NCBI GenBank assembly: GCA_012064385.1
Contig: QRDG01000535.1
Span: 284,068-348,067, forward strand
DNA from: Puccinellia tenuiflora
Lineage: Eukaryota; Streptophyta; Magnoliopsida; Poales; Poaceae
Length of the DNA: 64,000 nt
Direction of reading: 5' to 3'
Below, piece after piece: positions 11,496 through 25,249 of the stretch. The translations under genes and the position numbers were made by a program. How positions within the stretch are numbered: position 1 is the stretch's first letter; the number at the start of each line of letters is the position of its first letter. Under the pieces are notes generated by a model, which was not told where the DNA came from, made no database searches, and was given only the letters and a program-made list of their open reading frames with translations.

Positions 11496-14400
11496 TGTAA
11501 CAGCCCCAGACTGGTACCCTAAAATTTGAGCTAAATTTTCACTTTTTCTTTTTCATGATTGCATCATGGCATCTATAATTAAATTGCTCCACATGAAATC
11601 ATGCTTTGGCTTAAATTATTAAATCAAGGTTGGTGAATATTATTGGACAAACAAAATCCAAATTGAACTATCATATTTGTTCAGGAAGTTCCAAATTACT
11701 TTTTATAACAAATGGTGAAAATCCAACTTTTGACAAGCAAATGTTTTAATTGGAGAATTCAAATTAGTGCCAACCAATGCTTAATTTTGAACCAAAATTG
11801 GGCCTTCAAAATCCAAAATAAAAATCTGGGGTGCTTCACTAATATAATATGAGCCTCCATAAAAATGTTCATAATTTGTGGAGTGGCCAAATCAAATATT
11901 TTAGCAATTGCAACCTTGCTTTCTCTCTTTTTCTAGCATGGAAATGCAATTAATCCCACATAGTGCCCTCTACCTTATATGAAAGGGCAACCCCCATGCT
12001 TGCCCATTTGATGTCCCCTCTCTGTCCAGCAGCTCACCCAACACCCCCTGCACGTTCTGGACAAACTCCTAGCACCCCCATGCCCTAAACCCTAGCCCTA
12101 AACAGCCATGGCATGGGCATGCCACCCCCATGCCCACTTGTTCCCAAACCACAGCCAATCCCGAGCCACCATGTCCTAGAGCTGCCACTTGCCACCCTGA
12201 GACTTCCCACGCCGACCCCTTGCACCAGGGCCCCCTCCCCTGCCCGCACTCGCCGTTGCACCGCAGACCGACATGCTGTCGAGCACCCTGTGGGCACGCA
12301 CACACCGCCACCACCCCGGCCGACCAGCGCGCGCCCGAGCCGCCCGACCGCCAGCCCGCCAGCCCGCATGCCACTCCACCCCTTGCACCCCCCAGACACG
12401 GCCCCGTGCCTCCCCAGCCCGCACGACGCCGCCCCCGCACGCACCCGTGCCGCCCGCGGCATGGCATGCCCGCCCGTGCCCCCCCCCCTAGCACCGAGCT
12501 CGCCCCGCCTATATAAACCCCTCTCCTGGCCACTACCCAGCACCACACCACCACTACCTCCCCCCTCCCACCCAGGAGCAGCAGAAGAGGAGCCGGAGCT
12601 CCACTCCGAGCCGCACGGCCACCGCATCGTGCCGCCGCGGAGGACCGTCTCCGGCGATGCCACCGCCGCCCGGCTGCTGCCCCGACCGCCCGCCGTCGAC
12701 CCCAAGCCGCTCCGCTGCCCTCGCCGACGGCAGGTTGCCGCCCGAGCTCCCTCTCTCTCCCCTAGCTCTCTGCCCCATCGGGAGGTCGAGGATGGCTGTG
12801 CGCCGTCGATCTCCAGATCAACGGCCACAGTTCGCTCCCGCCGTTTTTGAATTTCTGAAAAAAAAACTGTTGTGCTGGAAACAGTTTAGAGTAGCTACCT
12901 TTGCATGCAAATTCTGAGGAATCTACTGCACCAAATTTCGTAATATTTGCATGGTTAGAAATATCTAGTTTCATAGATTCATAGGCATGATTTAGTTTTC
13001 CTAAATAAATAGCTTGGCTCACTGGAAAAATGAGGCAAAATAGCTATGTTCTGTCTGTTTTCAGAAATTTCTGAAAGCAGATAAATGCTTAGGTTTTTGC
13101 TCTGATCATAGCAATTAATCTAGATTTATTTAGAGGTTAGTATTGGCATAACATGTTAGTATGGTTAGTATACTTCCATGAAAAAGTGTTGTGAACCCCA
13201 AAATAAATTCTTTATAAAAGATAGCATCTAGGGAAAATGGCTAAGCAATAATTTCCACCACATGAAATAACAGAGATAGCCAACTTCCCATGCAAGTTCC
13301 TATTTAACCAGAGGCCTAAAAATAGCAAACTGAAATGATGTAGCTAGTATAACATGCCATCTTCACATAGATGCAAGCCATGTTCATTTTTGGACATGTA
13401 TCCAATTAGAAATAAATATGACAAATGTGTTAGTTTTAACTGAAAACTCAGAAAGATTATTTTGATACCATCTTTGGGAAATGTTTCCTAAAACTTGGTT
13501 TAACCAAAAATACCAAACTAAAATGGTATCAAAAGTACATCAACTAATCTACCCAATGCCACCAGTTTGATTCCATTTGGTGTTGTGGTTAAGTCAGTAG
13601 AAAATTATCAAATCAGTTAAGTTGTTAAACTTAAAAAGGGATTTCCTCTGCCAGAAAATTTATCAGGACTTTGAAAATTAATTTCTCGAGATCTAGGAAT
13701 CCAAATTAAGTAAATGAATATGTTCTGGAAATCTTATGAAATTCCCTAACTCACTAAATTGGTTTCACCCCATTTAGATTAATAAATAAATAAATATATT
13801 CAAAATGCCACAGAAGGTATAAAACCTAAACTTGTTTGTTTCTGATACTCTATTAATCCAAATGAGGTCAAACCAATTTTGTCAGCTCACATTTAATCAA
13901 TACTAGTTGTCCCTAAAAGGATTTAATTTTTGAATAAAATTAACTTGAGTTGTAGCAAAAACAACAATATTGGCTTTCTGGATTAAAACATTTATACAGG
14001 AAGTTTAATAACTCAATTGAATTAAATCCAGTTGGGTTGTCTTCTACACATCAGTAGCTTTCTATAGAATTTTAGTTCTAGAAATGGCAGAATATAAATG
14101 AAATTTAGAAAATTCATAACTTGATAAATATTGATCCAAAAATTGCAAATGACATACCAAAGTGATCAACACTTCAAATGCTATCAAACCCTGCTAATAT
14201 CACATCATGATCATAAATATTTAATTGATGTTTTGATTAAACGAATTAAATACAAACAATTATTCAATTCACTATTTAATCGTCGATACTCGGAAAAATT
14301 ACAAATAAGGTGCCAAAATGATCGGAAGGACAAACCCTATCTAATCATGTCATTTTCATGCATATTTAAGCCACTTCTTTAATATTGTAATAAGTTATAA

Positions 14401-16202
14401 ACAATGTGGCCACTAAGATAAATATGGGATTGTTTCCAAGTAACTGCACTAATTATTTGGAACCCCAGTTAATTTGATAGCTAAATTAAATGATGATATC
14501 TTTGCATAATCTTGTCATGTCATCATGTGATTGTGCATTGCACCTTGTCTTCGGGTGATTTATTTGTTTTTCCATATTGTTTGGGCATCGATAGATTCCG
14601 GAGTCGAGGTTAACGCTACCTACCCCGACGATCAGTACTACACGCCTCGACAGCAAGGCAAGAGATAACCTAACCTTCTTGGCATTCTAGCATCCTAATG
14701 TTTTTACAAACTATTTTATCCACCATAATATTGCATGCGATTCCAATATCAAGTTTGGTTACCATTAGAGAATCCTATGAATGCATGTTTATCCCCCGAG
14801 CCAATCGCATGTCTCCCTACCTATGAACCCTAGTTTGATGTGTTCGCCGGAGACAAAGATAGAATTGTCGTATTTAGATGTTTAGCTATGCTTAGCCATG
14901 CTTAGTTAAATGCTAGCGATGCCGTTGTAAATTCCATAACGGTTGATATTGATGGAATGTTCGGACAATGGTGGATCTGTGGGTGCTTAATTAAAATGCT
15001 AAAAAGGCTTGGGTGAGTTGCCATCGGGGATGGCGTTTTGTCTCACTCTTGCCCCTAGGTGCGAGTTCCTGTCTTCGGACTCAAGGTTTGAGCGTGCTGC
15101 CATTGGTGGGTGTATGGGCGCCTTACTAACTGAATAACTTGTGCGGGCGTATCCAAGGGTCCTCTAGTTCGGTTTTCCATTTGCGTGTGAGTGGAAAAGA
15201 AGATGTGATGAGGATTTGTGTTTAGGACGTGGCGATGGGGCAGGGGCTGAAATAGGCTGGGTAAACTTGCCCTGTGGCCACAGATGACTCTTGGATAGTC
15301 TCACGCGAGGTAAAGGTTTAACCGCGCCCGCTTGCCGGCCTTCCCCGGAAGAGGGCCAATCAGGTGAGCCGGACGGTACCAATGGGTAACTTAGTACACC
15401 CCTGCAGGGTTAATCTTTTCGAAAAGCCGTGTCCACGGTTACGGACGCCTTGGGAATGGATTTACGGGATCATAGAGAAACTTAATCTAATTGATATGGC
15501 AGCTAAAGGTTGCATAACCAACATGTGATAAAGGTTCATTTCCTCGAGGGGGATTCGGGGAAGTGCCTTTGGTGGAGATGAGTGGTTTGGCTACAAGTAG
15601 GTTCGATGAGAACCGAAGATAAAATGTTACTCTCTTATCCCTTTTTCAGAAAATATTCTGAGTAGTCGCTGCCATGGGTCTTTTCCATCTTTTAAAAGAA
15701 AATCTAGCTTTATGCAAAATAGCCACTGTATACAGCTCTAGAGCCTCCGTCAGCATCGGGCCTATATCGCCCTACTAAACTTGCGAGTACGTCGTACTCA
15801 GTCTCTCTTTGCTGCCTCGATATTTGTATTTCAGAGGAGGACGACACCTAGCAGCTAGGTGGGTTCTTCGTGGACGTCGACGAGTAGTTCGGGGTTCCCA
15901 GGTGGCAGCTTGGGACCGTGGAACAAGCTGGCTGGGATTGTTTATCTGTAGGCCTCTTAGGCCATATCTGGATCTTGTTGTGTTAGACAACACTACTTCG
16001 CTTCCGCTTGATGAATTGTTGGGCCGGTGACCCCTTTTGTGATATTTGTATCTTTCTCGTATATGAGATGCTATATGAACTTTTGTGTCGTAGAGTCTGT
16101 GATGTGCCAGTTGTTCCACAAGTCTTGATCTCTCTACTATACATGATAGCTATGTCGGTTGCACAAAGCTTCACTGTATAGTTCTGGGGTCGGGGCGTTA
16201 CA
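11496..16202 (+). mobile_element. Solo LTR (4.7 kb) of the TGTAACAGCC Gypsy-like family
   Basis: Starts TGTAACAGCCCCAGA and ends GGGGCGTTACA. It is flanked by an exact 5-bp duplication GAAGT (11491-11495 and 16203-16207), and the uninterrupted site is visible in the partner LTR near 26055. There is no internal domain or second LTR, as expected after LTR-LTR recombination. Both ends and several interior blocks match, in inverse orientation, the LTRs of the element at 53977-63690, so the two are one family. A GC-rich core (12100-12840) contains long open frames on both strands, but these are compositional artefacts. Confidence 0.88.
12510..12517 (+). promoter_or_regulatory. TATA box of the solo LTR
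   Basis: TATATAAA lies in the GC-rich core of the LTR, in the sense orientation of the LTR, with a CT/CA-rich stretch downstream like a plant leader. It probably marks the U3/R boundary region of the LTR promoter. Confidence 0.5.
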
Positions 16203-16339
16203 GAAGTGGAGGAATCGAGGTCTCAAAGATGTGCAATAATGGAGGAGAGAGGGGAAAAAGAGCTCTTTAATCTTAGGGAACCGTTGGGGGAAGAAATCCC
16301 TTAAATAGATCCCCTGAAAAAGTGACCGTTGAAGGGGTA

Positions 16340-16500
16340 CGAGAGCCCGGCCTGGGGGCTGGCCTGGGAGCCGGCCTAGGCTGGCCAGGGGGCTGGCCAC
16401 CCAGCAGAGCCGGCCGGCCTGGGCTGGCCAGGGGGGGCTGGACACCCAGTAGAGCCGACCGGCCTTGGAGTCGTCCTAGGCTGGCCTGGAGGCCGGGCAC
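16340..16500. repeat. 55-bp GC-rich tandem repeat, about 2 copies (left LTR)
   Basis: Units built on GGCTGGCCAGGGGGCTGGCC followed by ACCCAGCAGAGCCGGCC. Two CACCCAG(C/T)AGAGCCG landmarks are present here, against four in the partner LTR at 26190-26470. Confidence 0.85.
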
Positions 16501-17472
16501 CCAACTACGATACGAAAACTTTAATATCTTTTTCATCCGGACTCCGATTTCGATGATCTTGGGCTTGTTGGAGTTGCAACGAAGAGCCCTTCAAGATTAT
16601 GCAGAGAAACATCATAGTCCATCATGTGAGGATAAAACCAAATGTAGAAAGGAAAACCTTCTCATTTGCAAATCGGAAATGTAATATCTTTTGCAAATGA
16701 AGTCCGAAAGAAGTAAAACCAATTTTGATGGAAAGAGGACGACAAAAGCAATCCTTGGAAATGATTAAAACAAGTAAAGGAGATTTTGCAAAAAAATGGA
16801 AGAGAGAACCCTTCCATAGGGACGAACCGACAAAATCTCCAAAACCGAAAACGCAATAGAAGATGCATATGAAAACCGTTTTCGGTGAACTTAGCCTTGT
16901 CATGACAAGCATGACAAGCACCAAGACCACACCACGATAAGAGCCAAATAAGAACCAATAAAGATGATTGCAAGGATGCAAAGGTTTGAACTCTCCACGA
17001 ACGATACGATCAAGATAATCGGTCGAGAGCCCCTCTTGATAGTACGGTTAACTATCCTATAATCCGGTCTCTCACTAACATCATGAGACCGGTAAAAAAG
17101 AAACCCTATCAAGATCATACCTTTGCCTTGCGCATTAATCCACTTGAGGTCGATGAAGACTATCTTCATCTCCTCAAGACGCACCACCTTTCTTGATTGC
17201 GCTTCGCTTGGTGAAGATTCACATGTTGCTCCCCCATACACCAATATGGGAGAGGCACCTCTTCGGCATAACTTCACAAGGACTTGAGTGTTGATCAACT
17301 CGCACTTAGCCTTGACCAACACATAATCTTCTTCACTTAGCCTTGACTCCAACATATGGAGATCAAGCAACGCATATGGACACACCTACAAATATAGCTC
17401 AATACAAACATTAGTCCATAGAGATTGTCATTAATTACCAAAACCACGCATGGGGGCACCCATGCATTTTCA

Positions 17473-20400
17473 ATCTCCCCCATTTTGGTAATTGATGACA
17501 ATCCCTTTTAAGAGGGTTTATATAATGAATAAAGCATTCTTGCAAGACAAACAAGCAAGGATGCAAAGCATTAAAGGCAAATGCAACAAAAGCATAAAGC
17601 CCAAATCCCCTACCCTCTAAACTTCTCCCCTATTGGCATCGATTGCCGAAATGGGAAGAAAACTTTAGAAGGCCAATGTAATAGGAGTTCCTCCAAAAGG
17701 TGTGCATTGCTCAAGTTGTGAGTGAAATCAAATGCACATATCCAATGATGAGTAGTTAGAGGAAATCAAACTATATTGTGGATCCAAATATTGCAAATAA
17801 GATGAAATCATTCTAAACATCTCCACAAAGGAGAAAAGCAATCGAAAAGATCGAAAGCGAGAGTTCTAAATAAAAATGGAGAAGCTCCCCAATGTTCATG
17901 CACTATTGAGGAGTGCATAAATATGGAATCTTCACTCCCCCAAAATCATCTAGAACATGCAACAAGTGCAAAAGTGCATAAAGCAAAAGCAAATCATAGC
18001 ACTTGCACCAAAGATATGGTTGAGCCAAAAGGAGATACCAATTTACAAAGATTCAACATAAGATAGGCCCAACCGAGATAAAAAGAAGATCTTTAGAGGA
18101 GTATGTTCACAAGGTTAGGGATACCAATTGGAAACTAAAACAAATTGAAAATGCCAAAAACTAGTGAGAGCATTTAGCCAATAAAAATCAACATGCTCAC
18201 CATGGTAAGCATGAGGTAAAAGATCCTCAACAAATACATGAGTGTGCAAAGATGCAAATAGAAATAAGACAAGCACTCATGAGAAAAATTTGGAGCCACC
18301 AAAAAATTATAGATGAAAAACAAGGTGGCTCTAAGGAAATAGGATACCAAATAAAAGGTGACCTCTCTCATATGTATAGGTTTCTAAGTAGAAAAATTGT
18401 TGATGATATGCATCCACAAAGAAACTTGCACATATGAAATGGTCGATGAAGGGGAGACCACGGTGTCCAAAAGGGAAGTCATGAATATACAAATGAGATT
18501 ATTGCTTAAAAGCATAGCACATAGCTCAAATTTATCTCATTGTATATAAATGAACTTAAAAAATATCAAAGACATCACACATATCACTAAGGGAACAAGA
18601 GATAGTGAAGATGCTTTGAGATAGGCAACAAGTATCTCAAAGAAATAAACCAATTGAAGAAAAAGGTTTTTGCAATTTCATCACAAATATCATAAAGATA
18701 TACCAAGTGAAGAAAAAGGCCAAAACCACAACAATTGCACATAAAAGCTTTCATGCCAAGAAGCAACCTACACAAGGTTGAGACTAGAAAAGTATGCATG
18801 GGATAGATACTTGTTACCGAGATACATTGACGATGAAGAAGATGGGAGTTTGTTTATCATGAAAGCTTGACTCCGATAATCACACGGTGAGAACACCTTC
18901 CTTATTAATGAGGCAAGCATCCAATGCATCTCCATTGTACCTAAAACAAAATTCAAGCACAAAATGGTTCCCAAACTCATTGGGTCCCATAGTAGTTAGA
19001 TAAACTACAATATATAGGAAACACTCCACGTAAATATGTGCATATAGATATGAAATTGAATTTCATGCACATCTTAGCCGATTTAGGATTCGGTGGAGTA
19101 TCCCCTATATATTGGAACTAGAAAGACAAACATGCCATATAATATATATATATATATATTATTAGGGAATATACATGCAAAGTCTTTCAAGAGCCAAACA
19201 AGATACAATTTGGACGAATACACCAAGTAAACCAAGAAGATAGCACACCAAAGTGTGACACAAAAAATGTTGTCCAAATTATATCAAAATCCAAATCAAC
19301 ACAGGATTGGGGAAAAATCAAATCAACACATGATTGATTCCAAAACACATCAACACATGAAGTGTGATATCAATAGGAATCGAATCAAAACAACACATGA
19401 TCGATAAGACACCAATTGAAAATAGGATACCAATTAGGAGAGAAGATACCAAGAAGAGGATAATGCTTGACCGAAGTCAATTAGAGCAAAATAAAGAATT
19501 AATGTATCAAAACTCCCACAATAAATATCAATTGAAACAAATATCTATGGAGGAGATATTAAATTCCAATTAATACCAATTGAAGGTACCTAGGCAAGGC
19601 CAATGAGCATATAAGATAAAAGAAAGAGACATGCTCAGAGGATTTTCTCAATCAAGGAGATAAAACACAAAACGAGGAATGAGAAAGCAAGACTCACAAG
19701 AGAGAGCAAGGTTACGCCAAATAAACCAACCACCCTCTACACTTTTCATGATGGCACAAAGCATCAAGAGAAAAAGATTTGTCTTCCATAAACACATAAG
19801 ATAGAAATTAAATGCCAATTGAAAGGATCAAATATTGATAGATAGGATAGTGTTCTAAATAAAAGGAATGCTCCCCCAAGATTCATGCATTATCTTTGAT
19901 ATTTGCATTTGAATACAAAATGTACGCACAAGGGATCATTACTCTCCATATTTTATTTACAACACTAACCACTACCAATTGAAAATTAGGATCCATGCAA
20001 GAGGCAAGGAAGACAAAGGAAGTCAAACAACGCAAGAGCCAATATGAGGATGAACAAAAATATTCTATCACTAATGTGTATATCAATTGTCCAAGGACAA
20101 TGAGTAAAAGGAAATATTTTCCTGGTGAGTAGAGATATCCAAGGTCATCCTCACAAGATAAATCATATGGCAGGAGATAAGAAATAAAAACACCATATTT
20201 TAATAAAGGTTTGTTGGTAGTTTCAACTATTCAAACCAACCGGCAAGGCCATGGTTAGAATAATATGGAACAAATGGTTTCTCAACTAATATATGGAAAT
20301 GCATATTAGAGAAAAACCACACCAAGCAAACTCACACAAACAAGAGGCAAAGGATAACCAAAATGAAAAATGGAACTTGTTCGAGCCAACATGCCACATA

Positions 20401-21068
20401 GGAATAAGATAATTTGCAATATCAAATCTAAGTGGCAAACCTCAAATGTACACATTTTATGGGATTGTAATATGCACATAGCTTATTACCCCCCCCCCCA
20501 TAATGTGATAATTCATTTTATCTAAGCAAGAGACAACTAAAACCAACTAGAGAAATTAATGGACATTGTAGAATTTGAATTTCTCATGAATATGACATAC
20601 CACATAGTAACTAGATAATATTGAAATATCAATACTAGCTGGTGTGCCTCATGTACCCACAATTTAGGTTTGTGAAGTGCACAAAGCATATCACTCCCCC
20701 AAAATGGGATAGTCCATTAATATCTCAAAATAGCCAAATGAAATCCACACAAGATCCAATAAATCTCAACACAAAGTTACACATACATGATACACAACTA
20801 TCATACACAACCTTGAATAACAAGACAAGTAGGAAACAAGCATATCATATACAAGCACATGCTAGGAACAAAACTAACACATGCAAGGGAGCAAGCAACT
20901 TTCAATGTATATATGAATTAACTACAAGTTACCGCAAGGAGGAGCATTGGATATGAGATAGAACATTATGATCAAAATGGCTTGTCTTGAGGAAATATAA
21001 TCATGAAGATCCCTTAATTCTTCAAATGATAGCCAAGTCACCAATGTCCTCCACCAAACACCTATTGA
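17473..21068 (-). other. Non-coding interior of the gag-only element
   Basis: About 3.6 kb of A-rich (plus strand) sequence lies between gag and the 3' LTR, where pol would be in an autonomous element. No frame of useful length and no pol motif is present. It holds at least nine close variants of ATACCAATTGAA, a (TA)n run near 19140, and a C12-14 run near 20490. The purine tract AAAATGGGGGAG (minus strand, 17486-17475) directly abuts the 3' LTR. Confidence 0.75.
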
Positions 21069-23332
21069 TCAAGTTTGAGCTTGTTGGTCCCCAACCAAGT
21101 TGGGTCCTAAGAGGTTAGTCACAATAGGCTTGGCAACCCAAATGGTTCTTTTCTTGACACCACTTTGAGTTCCCACATACTTGGCAAACACATTGTCAAC
21201 TCTATCCTTTCCAAGTGAATAAGCACCATCAATTAAGATGGGGTTGGATAGGGTACCGATGGTGCATGAAGAAGCAAAGTGACCCTTGCCACGGTAAACG
21301 TAGCAACATCAACTCTTCTCTTTCTTCTTAATAGGCTCCTCAACATGAGGAGCATTGGCTTGAGTCTTCTTAGGAGGTGGCCGTTGTTCAACTCGTGGTG
21401 GAGCATGAGATTGAACAAGAGGCCGCTTCCCTAGTTGCTTTTCACTAAGAGGCTTCTTCTTCATTGGGCAATCCCGAACATGGTGCCCTTCTAGCTTGCA
21501 CTTGAAGCAAATGATCTTGACCGGATTCTTGATTTGAACTTGGCCCTTCTTCTTATCACTCTTGGACTTGTTCTTGTTGTTGGAGTTGAATCCAAGTCCA
21601 CTCTTGTCATTGGGGGATTGTTACACACTCAACATATTATCAAGTGCACTCTTCCCTTCATGACGCTTTTCCAAGTCTTTCTTCAAAGAAGTGACTTGGA
21701 CCTTGAGGTCTTTTATTTCCTCTACATGGTTAGTGGCAACAAAAACACTAGAGGAAGTAGAAGCTTCATTGTTATAGCAACAAGGCAAAGCAAGTAATTC
21801 ATTACAAGAGGTACCAACATTTTGAGTGGATGAACTACTAGGACTAGCACATAGCAATATAGCATTTTTAGTTAAAGTTGTGCTATTATCCACATGAGGC
21901 TCACAAGATGTTACCTTGGTAGTGATAGCCTCATGAGCTAACTTTAGACTAGCATGGGATGCTAGAATATCATCATTAGAGCTAGAGAGCTTTTCATGAC
22001 TTTCTTCCAATTTCCCATACTTGCTAGTTAGCAACTCAAGTTGAGCCCTTAGTTCAACATTCTCCTTCAAAATAGATGCTTCACAAGAAGAGGAGTTAGT
22101 AGCACAAGCATCATTAACATTAGAAATGGAAGAAGAAAGCTTGGCAAGCTTTTCCTTAAAGCTAGCATTTTTATTTTTAGTGACTTTATATTTAGCATGA
22201 GCATGGTCACGTTCTTTAATGATTTTAGCAATAATTTCATTATGAGACTCCTCAATAGATTCTAGTTTCTCCTCAAGAGAAGCCCGAGTCTCTTGCTCTT
22301 CCTCAAGAGCATCTTCTAACGATGCCTTTTCCATAGCATCATCTCTTTCAATCTTACCCTTTTCTTCAAGGCTTGCTTACAAAGCCTTAATAGTATCCCC
22401 GCGCTCAACAAGGGTGCTCATGATTTCATAGAGGTTATCACAAGCATTTTTATTATTTGAAAGAGCCCTAAGAACCATTAGACCTTTATTATAAAGGAGA
22501 GCATCATTATTTTCTACATCATCTTCTTCATCATTATTATCATTATCATTATCATCACTAGTAGAAGATTGAGCTATAAGGCAAAACATGGCTGATAAAG
22601 AAGAACAATTAATTTTTGAACTACTCAAGTTCACATCTTGTTCCATAGCTAATTGGGTTTCCTCTACATTATTATTCATGCAAGAGTTAGAGGGAACACA
22701 AGCATTTTTATCATGGCAACAAGATAAAGCAAGCATATCATCAAGAGATTTATCCATGCAATTTTTGGATGATATGCAAGGATTATCAATACTAGCATGT
22801 ATGACATTTGTAGTGCTATGTGTGTTTAGGTCCAAAGATGAAGCATTGCAACAAGATAGAGATAAAGGATCATCAACAATGAGCTCACTATCCAAATTGC
22901 AAAACCTATCACTACTCACCATCACATTAGTTTGTGGCTTACCACATTTTGGTGAAGTAGACGAAGATGAGAACTCATCACGGCCGGAGTGGAGGGAGAA
23001 CAATTATCCTCAATAGAGTTGGACACTCCATATTTATCTTGAAGCTTGGTCCAAAGCTCATGAGCGTTCCGGAGAGGCATGATTGACTCAAAAACTACAA
23101 CACTCACAACTTTGCAAAACTCATTAGAAGCTAAATCATCTAGATATAGGTTTTTCTCATCCTCTAAGGTCATACTTTCGTAATCCTTTGGAGGAGAAAA
23201 ACCTATATCTAAGATACGCTCAATATTGGGGTCCAAGACCCGTAAGTGACTAAGCATATGAGTTTTCCAAACATTAAAATTTGTGCCATCGAATATAAAA
23301 GTGTGATCATGCACTAATCCTCTAAACGACAT
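21069..23332 (-). pseudogene. Broken Copia-type gag with zinc knuckles
   Basis: Reads on the minus strand from ATG at 23332. The N-terminal part (FDGTNFNVWKTHM, then HELWTKLQDKYG) resembles the gag domain of plant Copia elements (DUF4219/UBN2 type). A serine/asparagine/acidic middle, a long coiled coil (about 22330-21700), and a CCHC zinc knuckle CFKCKLEGHHVRDC near 21515 follow. A second knuckle near 21290 has lost a cysteine (CYVYRGKGH). The frame is broken by a shift near 23000 and by in-frame stops near 22377, 21621 and 21310. The product would package element RNA; this copy cannot make it intact. No pol follows. Confidence 0.8.
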
Positions 23333-23371
23333 CTTTACTCTCTAGGCGGTAAAGCCAAACAAGAGAGACGA

Positions 23372-23384
23372 GGCTCTGATACCA
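23372..23384 (-). other. Primer-binding site (Met-tRNA type)
   Basis: On the minus strand TGGTATCAGAGCC begins two bases inside the 5' LTR end at 23387. It matches the usual plant initiator-Met-tRNA primer site and fixes the element's orientation. Confidence 0.9.
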
Positions 23385-24159
23385 ATTGAAAGAACAAACT
23401 ATGCCTTGAAGTCGCCTAGAGGGGGGGTGAATAGGCGATTAAAACTTTTCCGGTTTAAGTCTTGAGAATTGCGGAATAAAACTAGGTGTTTAAATTAACA
23501 AGCCAACAACCTGATTATACTAGGTTCACCTATGTGAACCAACAACTTATGCTAAGCAAGGCACGCAACAAGGTGATAGCAAGAAATAAAACTTCAAGCA
23601 CGAAGTCTATCACAATGTAAATTGCATAAGTAAATAGCTCGGGTATAGAAATAACCGAGGCACGCGGAAACGAGGATGTATTCCCGAGTTCCTCCTTGTT
23701 AAGGGAGTACGTCTCGTTGGAGGGGTGTGAGCTCGCCACAAGAGGCATACTCAAGATGCCACAAAGGCCTCACCCTATTCTCCGATGAACCTCACCCAAG
23801 GGTTTGGTTCACCTTCCACTATCGGAATCCTTCAAGGCGGAATCTGGAGCCTTTACACCGTTCTTGGGGCACACACCCACAACTCAACACTAGCACAAAA
23901 AAGCTTACCCGTGGCGCAGGGGGCTGCGCCACGGATTGCCACGCCACGGGTAACACAATAGCCGTGGCGCAGGGGTCCTGGTGCGCCACGGGTATGTGCA
24001 CATAGCCGTGGCGCACCGAAACTAGGTGCGCCACGGGCCGTGGCGCACCTAGTTTCAGTGCGCCACGGCTATGAATTTCCGAATTTAAAAAAAGCCACCG
24101 GCCACCGCCCATGTCGGTGTGTCCGGCAGCTCCCGTCCTGCGCCGCAACATGGAGGTCG

Positions 24160-24480
24160 TCGTGGAGGTGCTCGTCACGTCGTGGAGATGCTCGTCGCGG
24201 AGATGCTCACCGGCATGGAGGTGCTTCGCCGGCGTGGAGGTGCTTCGCTGGCCGTCGGTCCTCGTCGGCGTGGACGTGCTCGCCGGTCGTCGGTCCTCGC
24301 TGGCGTGGAGGTGCTCGCCGGCGTGGAGGTGCTTTGTCGGCTGTCGGTCTCGTCGGCGTGGAGGTGCTCGCCGGCCGTCACTCCTCGTCGGCGTGGAGGT
24401 GCTCGCCGGCCGCTGGTCCTCGTCGGCGTGGAGGTGGACGCTATGGTGGAGGTGCTCACTGGCCGTCGTGGAGAAGGCCG
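24160..24480. repeat. GC-rich minisatellite inside the CACTA element
   Basis: Reiterated blocks of GTCGGCGTGGAGGTGCTCGC with CGGCCGTCGGTCCTC spacers, about 7-8 imperfect copies. They create long frames on both strands but have no protein-like conservation. It is followed by a (GGAGGA)-rich purine tract at 24530-24640. Confidence 0.8.
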
Positions 24481-25249
24481 GCAGTATGGTGGAGGAGCTC
24501 GCCCTCATGGACGAGGTCGCCGCCCGGCCGTCGAGGAGGAGGAGGAGAAGATAGAGAGGAGGAGTAAGAGAGGAGGAGGAGATAGAGAGGAGGAGGAGGA
24601 GATAGAGAGGAGGAGGATGAGATAGAGAGGAGGAAAAGTGCCAATCCAGGCATCTATCCTCTCAACCAATCAGAAACAAGAAGAAAGGAGCACACAGATT
24701 GTGTGCTAGTTTAAGTCGCTGTGAGCCGTCGGATCGCTGGGAGCCTTCAGATCGTGGTGTTGCCCCCCCTCCCATGTTACCCGTGGCGCATCTCATAGTG
24801 ATGCAACACTAGTATTGAAACTATCCGTGGCGCACCACCCTTTCCATGCGCCACGGGTAAGTTTTATTTATTTTTTCTGGCCAGAAAACTTAAACTTCAA
24901 AAAAATAGGTGTTCCCTTTCGAATTTGGGGATTCTGTGGGCAAAAAACGGCTCAAAAGGCCGTAGGCAATTTAGATTGGATGTAGTTTTTTCTCTAGTTT
25001 TTTTAAGGTATTAAACGTCGAAATCCGAGTTCGTACGCAAAAGTTATCACCGTTTTACTCTTCCATAATGTATTTTTTGCAAAATACGTCGAAATTCACA
25101 TTTCATAATTTTCCTAACAACTAGGTTACGTAACATAACCACATCTCAAAGGATTTTATTTTTTGAATTTTTTAATATTTTCTTTTAGTTTTTTTATAAA
25201 ACTGAAAAGGCGATCACGAGGGGGGGGTGCATGGGAGCACAAAGCAGTA

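Larger units (their letters stand above)
10578..17472 (-). repeat. 3' LTR of the gag-only element, interrupted by a solo LTR
   Basis: Homologous to 23387-27431 over both outer parts: 10578-11495 and 16203-17472. A 4707-bp solo LTR plus one 5-bp target copy interrupts it. The remaining LTR is 2183 bp. The two LTRs differ at many scattered positions (for example the sequences around 10735 and 23538), so the insertion is considerably older than the Gypsy-type element at 27747. Confidence 0.9.

Noticed and set aside
12085..12850. Overlapping ~245-codon frames on both strands
   Set aside because: They lie in the GC-rich core of a solo LTR, are open on both strands at once, and translate to proline/arginine/alanine-rich sequence with no domain.
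23819..24625. Several 150-230 codon frames around the CACTA interior
   Set aside because: They are produced by the GC-rich minisatellite and LTR sequence, with repeated peptide blocks on both strands.
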